Source: Sphingosinicella sp. CPCC 101087 (GTDB taxonomy: Bacteria > Pseudomonadota > Alphaproteobacteria > Sphingomonadales > Sphingomonadaceae). Taken from it: a stretch of 64,000 nucleotides of DNA. Under the pieces are notes generated by a model that saw only the letters and a list, made by a program, of their open reading frames with translations, did not search any database and was not told where the DNA came from. The stretch covers positions 121,260-185,259 of the forward strand of contig NZ_SBFF01000013.1 of assembly GCF_004151485.1 (NCBI RefSeq), read 5' to 3'. Both the position numbers and the translations under genes were made by a program. Positions 8,654-16,566 of the stretch are shown here, one piece after another; within the stretch, counting starts at the first letter, position 1, and each line of letters begins with the position of its first letter.

Positions 8654-9451
8654 ATGACCGACAGACGGGAGCTTAGCGCCGAACCTATTCTCCGCCTGAC
8701 GCCGGCGCGAACCCTTGCCGCCCAAGCGAGCCGGCCCTGGCCGAACGAGCCGGCCGGCTACCGCGGCGCGCGCGAGGCCTTGCTCGCCGAGGAGATCGAA
8801 TTGAGGCGCCATATCGAGCGGGTGGCGGCGATGCGCCGAACCCTCCCCCTCGGCGGCGAGGTTCCGGAGGATTATGCGTTCGAGAATTCGGACGGCGGCC
8901 AGACGCGGCTTTCGGAGATGTTCGGGCCGCACGACACGCTCATCACCTATTTCTGGATGTACGGGCCGCTGCGCAGGCGACCTTGCCCGATGTGCACCAA
9001 CCTGCTCGGGCCGCTCGACGCCAATGCACGCGACATCGAGCAGAAGGCAGCGCTCGCGATCATCGCCCTGTCGCCGGTAGCACGGCAGCTCGACTTCGCC
9101 CGGGAGCGGGGCTGGAGGGCGCTTCGCTTCTATTCGAGCGCCGGGAACCGCTTCGCCGACGATTATCGCGGGTTGCTCGAGGACGGGACCGATACCGCCG
9201 CGCTCAACGTCTTCGTGAAGAAGGCCGGAAAGGTCCACCACTTCTGGGGTGGCGAGATGGGCGGCGAGACGGTCGATCCCGGCCAGGACCCGCGCGGTGC
9301 TCCCGACCTGGCGCCGCTGTGGAACATGCTCGACCTGACGCCGCGCGGACGGGATCCGGACTGGTATCCGAGCCTCGAATATGGCGATCGAGCGGATTCC
9401 CGGCCTTTGCCGGCGTCGGGGGTCAGCGCGAATCCGGAGGGGGCGCCTTAG
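8654..9451 (+). CDS. DUF899 family thioredoxin-fold protein
   Basis: A 265-residue protein of the DUF899 thioredoxin-like family. It has a helical N-terminal region (ALLAEEIELRRHIERVAAMR), then GGEVPEDYAFENSDGGQTRL, then a CPMC redox-type motif (RRPCPMCTNLLGPLD), and a C-terminal strand segment ALNVFVKKAGKVHHFWG. The CxxC suggests redox activity, but no substrate is established for the family. A strong hairpin terminator follows at 9500. Confidence 0.88.
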   Translation: MTDRRELSAEPILRLTPARTLAAQASRPWPNEPAGYRGAREALLAEEIELRRHIERVAAMRRTLPLGGEVPEDYAFENSDGGQTRLSEMFGPHDTLITYFWMYGPLRRRPCPMCTNLLGPLDANARDIEQKAALAIIALSPVARQLDFARERGWRALRFYSSAGNRFADDYRGLLEDGTDTAALNVFVKKAGKVHHFWGGEMGGETVDPGQDPRGAPDLAPLWNMLDLTPRGRDPDWYPSLEYGDRADSRPLPASGVSANPEGAP

Positions 9452-9499
9452 CCCTCTCCGCGCCGAGATAGGGGCGTCCCCGGAATTGCGGGGGACGAA

Positions 9500-9530
9500 G
9501 GGCCGTCCGGTGCCCCGGACGGCCCTTTCC
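9500..9530 (+). terminator. Rho-independent-like terminator after the DUF899 gene
   Basis: A perfect 11-bp stem, GGGCCGTCCGG at 9500-9510 and CCGGACGGCCC at 9515-9525, closes a TGCC loop and is followed by TTTCC. It lies 49 bases past the stop codon of the gene ending at 9451. The T run is short. Confidence 0.75.
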
Positions 9531-9708
9531 CCCTTGTGACCGGTGCCAGCCGTTGAAGGTCATGCCGGGGGATACGCGCATTGCAGTGACGCCGCCGCCG
9601 GCATTTTGCCGCAGCCGCAAACCGCTTGCGCGTTCCGGGCATCACCGGCCGACAGGACCCCATGCCGGGAGCAGCGAAGATGGGCGTTGACGGCCTTCGC
9701 CTTTTGAT

Positions 9709-9724
9709 ATAACCATTTGGTTAT
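9709..9724. promoter_or_regulatory. Palindromic operator of the ArsR-SRPBCC pair
   Basis: The inverted repeat ATAACCA-TT-TGGTTAT (7-bp perfect arms) ends 14 bases before the ATG at 9739. Such a palindrome directly upstream of an ArsR-type gene is the expected autoregulatory operator. It would overlap the transcription start or the leader and block transcription of both genes. Confidence 0.8.
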
Positions 9725-9738
9725 TGAAAGGCATGGTT

Positions 9739-10095
9739 ATGGAATCAGATCAGCTCGATGCCGTGTTCACCGCCCTCGCCGACCCGACGCGGCGGGCGAT
9801 CCTGGCGCGGCTCGCCGAGGGCGAGGCTTCGGTGGCGGAACTCGCCATGCCCTTCAAGATGAGCCAGCCGGCCATCTCCAAGCATCTCAAGATGCTGGAG
9901 CGCGCCGGGCTGGTGTCCACCGCGGTCGATGCGCAGCGGCGGCCCCGGCGGATCGAAGGGGCGCCGCTTGCCGGCGCCGTCGGCTGGCTGGAGCAGTATC
10001 GCGAGGTCTGGGAGCGCAATTACGAACGGCTGGATGCGCTGCTCGACGAGATGAAGGCCGTGGAAGCGAAGGCAAGAAAGGGATCAAGGCAATGA
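9739..10095 (+). CDS. ArsR family winged-helix repressor
   Basis: A 118-residue winged-helix regulator. The N terminus LDAVFTALADPTRRAILARL and the recognition helix MSQPAISKHLKMLERAGLVS are diagnostic of the metal-independent ArsR group that is typically paired with SRPBCC proteins; no CxC metal site is present. The ATG at 9739 follows GAAAGG by 7 bases; upstream in-frame TTG (9724) and ATG (9733) fall in or next to the operator. The stop codon overlaps the next gene's start (ATGA), so the two are translationally coupled. Confidence 0.92.
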   Translation: MESDQLDAVFTALADPTRRAILARLAEGEASVAELAMPFKMSQPAISKHLKMLERAGLVSTAVDAQRRPRRIEGAPLAGAVGWLEQYREVWERNYERLDALLDEMKAVEAKARKGSRQ

Positions 10096-10589
10096 CCGGA
10101 AAAGTCAGCATCACCGCTTCGGGCGAGCGCGAGCTCGTCATCACCCGCCTGTTCGAGGCGCCGCCCCATCTGGTGTTCGAGGCGCATACCGTGCCGGCGC
10201 TGATGAAGCGCTGGTTCACCGGACCGGAAGGCTGGACGCTCGCCACGTGCGAGATCGACCTGCGGCCGGGCGGCACCTATCGCCACGAATGGGCGCACGA
10301 GGACGGCCGCAAGATGGGAATGAGCGGCACCTTCCAGGAGATCGATCCGCCGCACCGCCTTGTCGCGACAGAGCTGTTCGACGAGGACTGGACCGGCGGC
10401 GGCACGGTCAACACGCAGACGTTCGAGCCGGTCGGCGACGGCCGGACGCGCCTCACCACGACGGTGCTTTGCACGTCCGCCGAAGCGCGCGACTCCATGC
10501 TGCAGTCGAATATGGAAGCGGGGATCGCCGCCAGCTATGCCCGGCTCGACGCCGTGCTGGCGGACGTGCCGATCGGAAAGGTGGCTTAG
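10092..10589 (+). CDS. SRPBCC (AHSA1-type) ligand-binding protein
   Basis: A 165-residue START/Bet v1-like protein of the activator of Hsp90 ATPase homologue 1 group. It shows the usual blocks ELVITRLFEAPPHLVFEA, LMKRWFTGPEGWTL, EIDLRPGGTYRHEW and SGTFQEIDPPHRLVATELFD. The fold forms a hydrophobic cavity for a small ligand, which is unknown here. It overlaps the ArsR gene by 4 bases; ArsR-SRPBCC pairs are widespread and autoregulated. Confidence 0.92.
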   Translation: MTGKVSITASGERELVITRLFEAPPHLVFEAHTVPALMKRWFTGPEGWTLATCEIDLRPGGTYRHEWAHEDGRKMGMSGTFQEIDPPHRLVATELFDEDWTGGGTVNTQTFEPVGDGRTRLTTTVLCTSAEARDSMLQSNMEAGIAASYARLDAVLADVPIGKVA

Positions 10590-10670
10590 CGCCCGCTTTC
10601 CACCCGGCTTCCGGCGCTCGGGACGTGCCGCGACGGCGAGCTCCGGGACCTCATACCCCGCAATGCGAAA

Positions 10671-10700
10671 GGGCCGCCCGGTCGCCCGGGCGGCCCTTCC
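10671..10700. terminator. Bidirectional hairpin terminator
   Basis: GGGCCGCCCGG at 10671-10681 pairs perfectly with CCGGGCGGCCC at 10686-10696 around TCGC. TTCCCTC follows on the plus strand and GCGAAA precedes it, giving TTTCGC on the minus strand. It lies between the convergent genes ending at 10589 and 10725 and could stop transcription from both sides. Confidence 0.72.
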
Positions 10701-10724
10701 CTCGCAAGAAGATGTCGCGTCGCC

Positions 10725-10925
10725 TCAGCGCTGCTGCTGGCGGTCGCCTGGCTTCTGGCCGCCCTGCTGCTGCTGACGGTCGCCCTGTTGACGATCCTGG
10801 CCGCCTTGCTGTTGCTGACGGTCGCCCTGCTGACGATCCTGGCCGCCTTGCTGTTGCTGCTGGCGGTCGCGGTCCTGGCCACCGCCTTGCTGGCGGTCGC
10901 CTTGATCCTGGCTGCGTTCCTTCAT
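10725..10925 (-). CDS. Gln/Gly/Asp/Arg repeat small protein
   Basis: A 66-residue, extremely low-complexity protein made almost wholly of Gln, Gly, Asp and Arg after an MKERSQDQGD start. A 14-residue unit (QQQQGGQDRQQGDR) occurs twice in tandem at residues 23-50, with a third, shortened copy at 51-62. The ATG at 10925 has a GAGGAG ribosome site 6 bases upstream; an upstream extension to 11009 is possible but unsupported. No signal peptide is present. The composition suggests an intrinsically disordered, perhaps desiccation- or stress-related protein, but the function is unknown. Confidence 0.6.
   Translation of the reverse strand: MKERSQDQGDRQQGGGQDRDRQQQQQGGQDRQQGDRQQQQGGQDRQQGDRQQQQGGQKPGDRQQQR
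10740..10859. repeat. Tandem 42-bp repeat in the Gln-rich gene
   Basis: Two full 42-bp units and one shortened unit are arranged head to tail, in frame with the 14-residue protein repeat. The units are nearly identical in DNA, indicating recent expansion or homogenisation. Unit number is expected to vary between strains. Confidence 0.8.
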
Positions 10926-11152
10926 GTCGGGCTCCTCTCGTCCGCTGCCGGGCCGTGCTGGCGCCGGCATGTCGACAAAACCCTCCGGCCGACGGCGCTG
11001 TTCCTCCAAATGCCTGGTCCGCCGTCATTCCTGCGGCAAAGCGACCCGCCCGCCCGCCGGGCCGGAACTTCGCCACGGCGGGTCCATTGTCGAAAATGGC
11101 GCGCCCGCCAACTCGACGCGCGAACCCAATGCAGCGAAGCAGGAGAGAGGAT

Positions 11153-11557
11153 ATGCAGGTCGCCGAAATGATCGCCGCCCATCCCGACGTGAAGGGAAAC
11201 ACCAACGAGGCTCTGCTTCGCTGCATTGCCGATTGCTACGATTGCGCGCAGACCTGCACATCCTGCGCCGATGCCTGCCTCGCCGAGGCGAACGTCGCCG
11301 AGCTGCGCCAGTGCATCCGCCTCAATCTCGACTGCGCCGACCTGTGCCTTGCCGCCGGCGCGCTCGGTACCCGCCGGACCGGGTCCGACGAGAGCGCGAT
11401 CCTCGCGGCGCTCGAAGCCTGCGCGACCGCCTGCCGACTGTGCGGGGAGGAATGTGCGCGCCACGCCTCGATGATGGAACATTGCCGCATCTGCGCGGAT
11501 GCCTGCCGCCGCTGCGAAAGCAGCTGCCGCGAGGCGATCGAGTCGATCCGGGGCTGA
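11153..11557 (+). CDS. Four-helix-bundle Cys-rich copper-binding protein (DUF326)
   Basis: A 134-residue protein with regularly spaced cysteines along helices (CIADCYDCAQTCTSCADAC, then CIRLNLDCADLC, CATACRLCGEEC, and CRICADACRRCESSC). This is the pattern of DUF326/Csp four-helix bundles, which store Cu(I) in a Cys-lined core. No signal peptide is visible, so it is probably a cytosolic form. The ribosome site AGGAGAGAGG precedes the ATG. The copper role is known for relatives and inferred here. Confidence 0.88.
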   Translation: MQVAEMIAAHPDVKGNTNEALLRCIADCYDCAQTCTSCADACLAEANVAELRQCIRLNLDCADLCLAAGALGTRRTGSDESAILAALEACATACRLCGEECARHASMMEHCRICADACRRCESSCREAIESIRG

Positions 11558-11618
11558 ACGGCCGCGCGCTTCCGGGGCGCGTTGCCTCCTCGCAACCGAT
11601 CCGGCATGGTTGCGGACC

Positions 11619-11963
11619 ATGAACAGGATGCTCATTGCCGCGGCCCTGGCCGCCGGGCTGCTCGCCGGATGCGCCGGGCCGCGCGACCCGTGGGGCGGGG
11701 ACTATGCGCTCCATTACCGGCCGGCGAGCGGCGAGGGGCAGGCGCTCGACTTGAACGATCGCGTCTATCTAGACCAGGACGGCGATTATTATTGCCAGCG
11801 CGCCGACGGCACGCTCGGCCTGGTGACCATGGCGGGCGGCGGGGGCCTGCCGCCGAACCTGGTCACGCCCGGCCGGTCGCGCAAGCTGGGGAGCGTGGTC
11901 GCGCAGCCGGGCGGCGGCGCCATCCGCGACGCGATCGAGCGGCGCGTCCTGCGCTGCGTCTAG
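11619..11963 (+). CDS. Small lipoprotein, paralogue with decayed glycine zipper
   Basis: A 114-residue lipoprotein with lipobox LAGC (residues 15-18). It matches the protein at 5368 over RVYLDQDGDYYCQRADGTLG and again at the end (AIERRVLRC), but the glycine-zipper helices are disrupted: the first has become MAGGGGLPPNLV and the second QPGGGAIRD. It is probably anchored only by its lipid. It follows the copper-type gene by 61 bases and precedes the SRAP gene by 16, so it may share their transcript. Function unknown. Confidence 0.8.
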   Translation: MNRMLIAAALAAGLLAGCAGPRDPWGGDYALHYRPASGEGQALDLNDRVYLDQDGDYYCQRADGTLGLVTMAGGGGLPPNLVTPGRSRKLGSVVAQPGGGAIRDAIERRVLRCV

Positions 11964-11979
11964 CCGGCGGCTTGCGTCC

Positions 11980-12672
11980 ATGTGCAACGAGCAACGCCGC
12001 CGCATCGCCCTGGGCCAGGTTCGCGAGGATTGGAGCCAGATCCGGATCCCCCTGATCTTTCCCGAAGGCATGCCCAATTTCGAGCCGCTCGATTCCATCC
12101 GGATCACCGACCGCAACGCGATCATCCGCGCGGCGCGCGAGAGCGAGAGCGAGAGCGTGGAGCCCGGCGCTTCCACCGCAGAGTCCGCCCCGGAAAGCGC
12201 CCGCGGACCTTCCCGGGGCGAGTTCGAGGCGGAAAGGTTCCCCGGCCCTTCCCGGGCGGAACTGGTCGTGCGCCGCTGGTCCTGGCCGGGGCCGAGAGGG
12301 AAGCCGGTCTACAATTATCGCTCGGAAGGCCGCGAATTTCCGCGCGGTCGGTGCCTGATCGTCGCGGACGGCTTCTACGAATTCACCGCGCCTGCGGACC
12401 CGGCCAAGAAGCGAAAGGACAAATGGCTGTTCACGCTGGCCGGCGCGGAATGGTTCTGCATCGCCGGACTGTGGCGCAACGATCCGCAAGTGGGCGAGGC
12501 CTATACGATGCTGACCTGCGCGCCGGGGCCGGACGTGGCGCCCTATCACGACCGGCAGGTGGTCGTGCTGGATCGCGACCAATGGGCTCGCTGGCTCGAT
12601 CCGGCGGTTCCGGCAGGCGAGCTGTTGCAGCCGCTGCCGGCCGGGAGCCTCGAGGTCGAGCAGGTGGGATGA
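11980..12672 (+). CDS. SOS response-associated peptidase (SRAP, YedK/HMCES-like)
   Basis: A 230-residue SRAP protein. Family members form a covalent thiazolidine link to abasic sites in single-stranded DNA through Cys2. Visible residues: Cys2 right after the initiator Met, Asn in PVYNYRSEG, Glu in ADGFYEFTAP and His in PYHDRQVVVLD, matching the family's active-site set. The N terminus reads MCNEQ rather than the usual MCGR, a variant form. Residues 55-90 carry an Arg/Glu/Pro-rich insertion with a repeated GPSR element. Confidence 0.9.
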   Translation: MCNEQRRRIALGQVREDWSQIRIPLIFPEGMPNFEPLDSIRITDRNAIIRAARESESESVEPGASTAESAPESARGPSRGEFEAERFPGPSRAELVVRRWSWPGPRGKPVYNYRSEGREFPRGRCLIVADGFYEFTAPADPAKKRKDKWLFTLAGAEWFCIAGLWRNDPQVGEAYTMLTCAPGPDVAPYHDRQVVVLDRDQWARWLDPAVPAGELLQPLPAGSLEVEQVG

Positions 12673-12730
12673 GTGCGCCGGATGCGTGACGCCCAGCTTC
12701 GCGCCTCCGCTATGTTTCGGGCGGTTGGCG

Positions 12731-13909
12731 CTACGGGCCTTCCACCCGCCTCCGGGATCCGGGCTGGCTTCCTTCGTCCTGCCCCTCGACGCCGAAGCGG
12801 TAGATCGTCGTCGACCTGAAGGTCTCGCCCGGGCGGAGCAGGGTCGAGGGGAATTCGGGCCGGTTGGGGCTGTCGGGCAGGTGCTGCGTCTCCAGCGCGA
12901 TACCATGATGGGGGCGCAGCGGAACGCCGGCGGCGCCGATATCCCCGCCCGGGAAATGGTTGGCGACGTAGACGTGCAGGGCCGGCTCGGTGGTCAGCAC
13001 CTCCAGCGTCCGCCCCGATTGCGGCTCGCTCAGGCGGCCGGCGAGCACCGGCTCCGGGCGATCGCCCGCTTCGACCAGCCAGCTGTGATTGTAGCCGCAA
13101 AAGCCGCCGATCCGCGGCATCGCCTCGGCCAGGCAGTCGCCGACCGGCCTCGGTTCGCGAAAGTCGAAGGCGGTGCCCGCGACGGGCGTGAACGCCCCGG
13201 TCGGAATGCCTGCCTCGGTGGCATCGACGATCCGGTCGGCGAACAGTTGCAGCCGATGGTCGAAGACGGGTCCACCCCCGGCGCCGGCCAGGTTGAAATA
13301 GCTGTGATTGGTGAGGTTCAGGACGGTCGGCGAATCGGCGCTCGCCCGATAGTCGATCCTGAGCGCGCCGGGCAGCAGCCGGTAGGTGACGGCGACGTCG
13401 AGGCGGCCGGGAAAGCCCTGCTCGCCGTCGGGAGAGCTGTAGTGGAGCACCGCGCCCACGCCCTGCTCCGTCGGCAGCGGTTCGACCCGCCAAACCCTGG
13501 TGATGAAATTGTCCTCGAAGCCGCCGTGCAGCGCATTGGGGCCATCATTGGCTGTCAACCGGACCTCGCGGCCATCGAGAGCGAAACGGGCGTTGGCGAT
13601 CCGGCCGGCATAGCGGCCGACGATTCCGCCGAACCAGTAGCTGCTATTCTTCGCTTCATAATCGGCGAGGCTCGGCAGGCCGAGCACGACATTCTCCCGC
13701 GCGCCGTCGCCATCGGGGACCTCGATCGCGGTGACGATGCCGCCATAATCGAGGAAGCGGACGACCATCCCATCACTGCCGGTGAGGCTATATTCGCGGA
13801 CGGTTTCGCCCTTGCTGGTGACGCCGTAGCTGCGCATCTCGACTCCCGCTGATTCGGCCGGCGTGGCCAGGCCGAAGGCGGCCAGGCCGGCCAGGACGAC
13901 AATCCTCAC
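12731..13909 (-). CDS. galM: Aldose 1-epimerase (mutarotase), exported
   Basis: A 392-residue galactose mutarotase-family protein with a signal peptide (residues 1-20, cleavage after AESA). It has the conserved blocks VRFLDYGGIVTAIEVPD, FGGIVGRYAGRIANARF, ALHGGFEDNF, LTNHSYFNLAG with a catalytic His, and GIALETQHLPDSPN with the catalytic Glu. It interconverts alpha and beta anomers of free sugars, here probably xylose in the periplasm before uptake. It lies 115 bases downstream of a GH3 gene on the same strand and is likely co-transcribed with it. Confidence 0.94.
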   Translation of the reverse strand: MRIVVLAGLAAFGLATPAESAGVEMRSYGVTSKGETVREYSLTGSDGMVVRFLDYGGIVTAIEVPDGDGARENVVLGLPSLADYEAKNSSYWFGGIVGRYAGRIANARFALDGREVRLTANDGPNALHGGFEDNFITRVWRVEPLPTEQGVGAVLHYSSPDGEQGFPGRLDVAVTYRLLPGALRIDYRASADSPTVLNLTNHSYFNLAGAGGGPVFDHRLQLFADRIVDATEAGIPTGAFTPVAGTAFDFREPRPVGDCLAEAMPRIGGFCGYNHSWLVEAGDRPEPVLAGRLSEPQSGRTLEVLTTEPALHVYVANHFPGGDIGAAGVPLRPHHGIALETQHLPDSPNRPEFPSTLLRPGETFRSTTIYRFGVEGQDEGSQPGSRRRVEGP

Positions 13910-14024
13910 TCCCTCCCCTCCCCGCGATAGAGCCGGTCGGCGGCGAGCGCGAGGGACATGGGATCGGCTTCGTCACCGATCAGCGAGCACGGGCCCGAAC
14001 GTCCTGGACCGGGGCAGCGGCCGC

Positions 14025-16427
14025 TCATCCGGCGATCTCCAGCGTGGTGGAGCGGACGTTCGCCGAACTGTTGCCGACCATGATCTCGAACTCGCCCGGC
14101 TCCACCACCCGTTCCATCGCCGCATTCCAGAAGCGGAAGGCCTCGGGACCGAGCTCGAACTCGACCGTGCGCCGTTCGCCCGGGCGAAGCGTCACCCGCT
14201 CGAAGCCGCGAAGCTCCATCACCGGCCGAGTGACGGAGCTGACCCTGTCGCGGATATAGAGCTGGACGACCTCGTCGCCCGCGCGCGCGCCGCTGTTGCG
14301 CACGTCGACCGAGACTCGGACGTTGCCGTCGGTCCGGATCCGCGGCGCCGACAGGCGCGGCTCGCCGATCTCGAAGCTCGTGTAGCTGAGGCCGAAGCCC
14401 AACGGGAAAAGGGGCGCGGTCGTGTCGAACAGATAGCCGCGAAACGCGCTCGGCTTGTGGTTGTAGTAGAGCGGGATCTGGCCTTCGTGGCGGGCCACCG
14501 TCACCGGCAGCTTGCCGCCCGGATTGACGTCTCCGAACAGGATTTCGGCAAGAGCCGTGCCGCCTTCCTGCCCGACATACCAGGCCTCCACCAGGGCATC
14601 CGCGCCCTCCACCACCGCCGGCCAGGAGGGCGGGCGGCCGTTCAGCGCCACCACCACGATCGGCTTGCCGAGGGCGAACAGGGCCGCAGCCAGCTCGTTC
14701 TGCTCCCCGACCAGGTCGAGGCTGGTCCGGTCGCCCAGATGGTTGCGGGCGAAGCCCTCGCGGCTGGTCTGTTCGGTGTCGCCTATCGCCAGGACGATGA
14801 GGTCGGCGCCTCGGGCCGCCTCGACCGCCTCGGCGATCAGCTGCCGGTTTCTGGCCGGATCGGCGAGCAGCACCTCATGCGCCGAGCGGTCCTCGCTCTG
14901 GGTGATGAACACGCCCTGGGCATGAACGATGTCGGCCCGGTCGCCGACCCGGGCGCGAATGCCGTCGAGCAGGCTGATGCGCCGGCGGGGATGGCCCGAA
15001 TAGCCGCCGAGCCGCGCCACCGCCGCATTGGGGCCGATCACCGCGATGCGCCGGTGGGCACCGGCGGTGAGCGGCAGCAGGCCGTCATTCTTGAGCAGGA
15101 CGACGGAGCGGCGCGCGGCTTCGAGCGCCAGCGCCCGAGCCTCCTCATTGTCGATCAGCGCCTCGGCGGCCGGATCGGCATAGGGATTTTCGAACAGGCC
15201 GGCCCGGAACTTGAGATCGAGCATCCGGCGCACCGCCTCGTCGAGCAGGTCCTCGCTGATCCGTCCGGAGCGGACCGAGTCGACCAGGGTCCGATAGGCG
15301 CGGCCCTCGGGCAGGTCGCTGTCGACCCCCGCCCGGAGCGCGCGAACGGCGGCGCTCGCCAAATCCGGCTCGACATGGTGGAGGGTCGCCAGCTCCTCGA
15401 TCGCCGAATAGTCGCTGACCAGCACGCCGCCGAAGCCCCACTCGCCGCGAAGCACATCCTGGAGAAGCCAGCGATTGGCGTGGGACGGAACGCCGTCGAT
15501 TTCATTGTAAGAGGCCATCACCGCGGCGGGGCGGGCGCGGCGGATCGCCGCCTCGAATGGGGGGAAGAAATATTCCCTGAGCTCGCGCTCCGACAGCGGC
15601 GCCGGCGCGACGTTGTTGCCGGCCTGCGGCTGCCCGTGGCCGGTCATATGCTTGAGCGTTGCGAACACGCGGCCGGGGCCGAGGCGGCCCTCCTCCAGCT
15701 CGCCCTGCAGCCCCATGACCGCCGCGACCCCCATTTCGGAAACGAGATAGGGGTCCTCGCCGAACGTCTCCTCGATCCGGCCCCAGCGCGGATCGCGCAC
15801 GATGTCGACGACCGGGGAGAGAGCGTAGGGCACGCCGCGGGCACGGACCTCCCGCGCGATCACCGCATTGACGCGGCGGACCAGCTCCGGATCCCAGCTG
15901 CTCGCCAGCGCGATGGCCTGTGGAAACATGGTGGTATGCGGCGCCATGAAGCCGTGCAGCGATTCCTCGTGGAACAGGATCGGGATTCCGAGCCGGGTGC
16001 GGGTCATGGCCCAGCGCTGCGCGTCGTTGACGAAGCGGACGGCCTCGGCCGGCTCGTGCCAGCGCCCCGCTATCACCGTTCCCGACGCCTCCGGAGCGGC
16101 CTGGCGATCGGACGGGCGCGCTATGTGACCGATTCCGTTCGGATAGGCCTCGTCCGCGCGCTCCGGATCGAAGCGCGCCGCACCGTCCATCACTTCGGAC
16201 TTGGTGCCGAGGAGAGTGATGACCTGGGCGACCTTTTCCTCGAGCGTCATGCGCCCGAGCAGATCCTCGACCCTTTGCTCGACTGGAGCCGAGGCGTCGC
16301 GATAGAGCGGTGTCCCGCTCGGCCCCGCGAGGCCCTGCTGCGCGGGTGCGGGCGCGAAGGCGAACATCATCCCGATGAGGCCGATCAAGACCGCGGCGCG
16401 GCCGAACGAGCGAGGTCCCCTGCCCAA
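14025..16427 (-). CDS. GH3 beta-glucosidase/beta-xylosidase (copy 1)
   Basis: An 800-residue family 3 glycoside hydrolase: signal anchor (about residues 10-30), the two catalytic subdomains ([37 protein letters not shown], and the nucleophile Asp in [13 protein letters not shown]), and a C-terminal fibronectin III-like domain ([14 protein letters not shown], then [20 protein letters not shown]). I chose the TTG at 16427 because AAGGGGAGCAGG precedes it and it gives 800 residues, exactly the length of the paralogue at 18836; a GTG at 16481 adds 18 Arg/Lys-rich residues. It is divergent from the GH67 gene across a LacI-type operator, and xylo-oligosaccharides are the likely substrate. Confidence 0.92.
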   Translation of the reverse strand: MGRGPRSFGRAAVLIGLIGMMFAFAPAPAQQGLAGPSGTPLYRDASAPVEQRVEDLLGRMTLEEKVAQVITLLGTKSEVMDGAARFDPERADEAYPNGIGHIARPSDRQAAPEASGTVIAGRWHEPAEAVRFVNDAQRWAMTRTRLGIPILFHEESLHGFMAPHTTMFPQAIALASSWDPELVRRVNAVIAREVRARGVPYALSPVVDIVRDPRWGRIEETFGEDPYLVSEMGVAAVMGLQGELEEGRLGPGRVFATLKHMTGHGQPQAGNNVAPAPLSERELREYFFPPFEAAIRRARPAAVMASYNEIDGVPSHANRWLLQDVLRGEWGFGGVLVSDYSAIEELATLHHVEPDLASAAVRALRAGVDSDLPEGRAYRTLVDSVRSGRISEDLLDEAVRRMLDLKFRAGLFENPYADPAAEALIDNEEARALALEAARRSVVLLKNDGLLPLTAGAHRRIAVIGPNAAVARLGGYSGHPRRRISLLDGIRARVGDRADIVHAQGVFITQSEDRSAHEVLLADPARNRQLIAEAVEAARGADLIVLAIGDTEQTSREGFARNHLGDRTSLDLVGEQNELAAALFALGKPIVVVALNGRPPSWPAVVEGADALVEAWYVGQEGGTALAEILFGDVNPGGKLPVTVARHEGQIPLYYNHKPSAFRGYLFDTTAPLFPLGFGLSYTSFEIGEPRLSAPRIRTDGNVRVSVDVRNSGARAGDEVVQLYIRDRVSSVTRPVMELRGFERVTLRPGERRTVEFELGPEAFRFWNAAMERVVEPGEFEIMVGNSSANVRSTTLEIAG

Positions 16428-16492
16428 AATCCTGCTCCCCTTGCGATCGCGGCGTGAACGCCGACTCTTTTCCCGCCGCACTTGTTGCGTTT

Positions 16493-16508
16493 ATGGTAGC
16501 GCTCACAT
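16493..16508. promoter_or_regulatory. LacI-type operator between GH3-1 and GH67
   Basis: The quasi-palindrome ATGGTAGCGCTCACAT is centred on AGCGCT. The surrounding 20 bases (16490-16509) are identical to 21284-21303. It lies in the divergent intergenic region, 66 bases before the GH3 start and 59 before the GH67 start, well placed to control both. Confidence 0.82.
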
Positions 16509-16566
16509 TGAAGCCACGGCCGACCGCCTGTCAATGGCGCGCGGTCCGCAGAAGAGAGGATTGACC

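Noticed and set aside
10740..10859. CRISPR-like direct repeats
   Set aside because: The 42-bp units are adjacent with no unique spacers and are in frame with a protein repeat, so they are coding tandem repeats.
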